DNA of 54,019 nt from an uncultured SAR116 cluster alpha proteobacterium (lineage in GTDB: Bacteria > Pseudomonadota > Alphaproteobacteria > Puniceispirillales > Puniceispirillaceae). The notes beneath the pieces are model-generated. The model was not told the DNA's origin. It saw only the letters and a program-made list of their open reading frames with translations, and made no database searches. Shown here one piece after another: positions 53,762 to 54,019 of this stretch (positions within the stretch are counted from its first letter, which is position 1; each line of letters opens with the position of its first letter). The DNA lies in assembly GCA_902596655.1 (NCBI GenBank), contig CACJUX010000012.1, positions 1-54,019 on the forward strand, written 5' to 3'. The position numbers and the translations under genes were made by a program.

Positions 53762-54019
53762 ATGATTTACGGATACGCACGAGTTTCCACCACAGACCAA
53801 GACCTTTCTGTTCAATTGGAAGCACTCAAGAAGTATGGGTGTGAGAATATTCGCCAGGAGAAAGTCTCTGGAACTTCGATGCAAGGTCGAGATGAACTGA
53901 AGGTTCTTCTCGACTTCATGCGTGATGGTGATGAATTGGTGGTCACTAGGGTCGATAGACTTGCACGTTCAGTCTTTGACCTACAGGACATCGTTAAGAC
54001 CCTTGATGAAAAGGGTGTG
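53762..54019 (+). CDS. Serine recombinase (resolvase/invertase), cut by window edge
   Basis: 86 codons, partial. YARVSTTDQDLSVQLEAL holds the nucleophile Ser 9, and VTRVDRLARSVFDL the conserved arginines. The C-terminal DNA-binding part is outside. Pin/Tn3 resolvase family. It may resolve dimers or act on the repeats in front of it. Confidence 0.9.
   Translation, partial: MIYGYARVSTTDQDLSVQLEALKKYGCENIRQEKVSGTSMQGRDELKVLLDFMRDGDELVVTRVDRLARSVFDLQDIVKTLDEKGV

Overview
The window looks like a piece of an alphaproteobacterial chromosome. The signs are the hemC-hemD-Mic60-like-hemY operon, an ffs-dnaX-ybaB-recR block, rpmH-rnpA-yidD-yidC-engB on one strand, and a mid-range GC content. A marine lineage such as the SAR116 clade would fit, but this is an inference from gene layout and protein style only. 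The window splits into a left accessory region (1 to about 10.36 kb), a core block (about 10.48-41.93 kb) and a right accessory region (about 42-54 kb).

Left accessory region. A conserved hypothetical gene runs off the left edge. It is followed by a promoter and the first codons of a decayed HGGxSTG-type phage gene, then a phosphonate-type cluster: phnD-phnC-phnE (ABC importer), a SAM methyltransferase, a PhnM-like amidohydrolase and a PHP-family phosphoesterase. No C-P lyase core genes (phnGHIJKL) are in the window. A full-length HGGxSTG gene with the same leader follows, so the two copies bracket the phosphonate cluster. Next comes a P4-like satellite module (primase-helicase, AlpA-type regulator, unknown protein) that abuts a tRNA-Thr(CGU). 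No integrase is seen there.

Core block. It holds heme synthesis (hemC, hemD) with a Mic60-like protein and HemY, then tsaD, gpsA, an EVE-domain gene, three envelope-glycolipid genes (LAB_N protein, GT2, ArnT-like GT39), a MATE exporter, pepA, a GhrA-type reductase, a HisN-like phosphatase, membrane cytochrome c, kdsB, pheA, SRP RNA, dnaX-ybaB-recR, rmuC, def-fmt-truA, dapD-dapE, a pyrimidine 5'-nucleotidase, argB, engB, yidC, yidD, rnpA and rpmH. Many neighbours overlap by 1-11 bases, which suggests translational coupling.

Right accessory region. A decayed sensor histidine kinase and gpt lead to tRNA-Arg(ACG). From here the 3' part of this tRNA is repeated: 59 bp at 46743, 58 bp at 50981 with one change, and a 39/46 fossil at 47581. 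These copies divide the region into stacked segments. Segment 1 (about 2.8 kb) has a tyrosine integrase, a small Rep-like protein with an HxH motif, a secreted small protein, an unknown small protein and a ribbon-helix-helix protein. Segment 2 has queF, then a heptose-type LPS cassette (GT9, methyltransferase, HldD-like epimerase) and no integrase. Segment 3 has a sibling integrase, a large protein with a canonical HEPN RNase motif (candidate antiphage factor) and a serine recombinase cut by the window edge. A 21-bp repeat made of two TTTGACACAG units lies beside both integrases and also just inside the far end of segment 1, which is how integrase arm sites would be placed.

The stacked tRNA-Arg elements, the tiny int/Rep element and the PhnM/PHP cluster without a C-P lyase are the most interesting parts.
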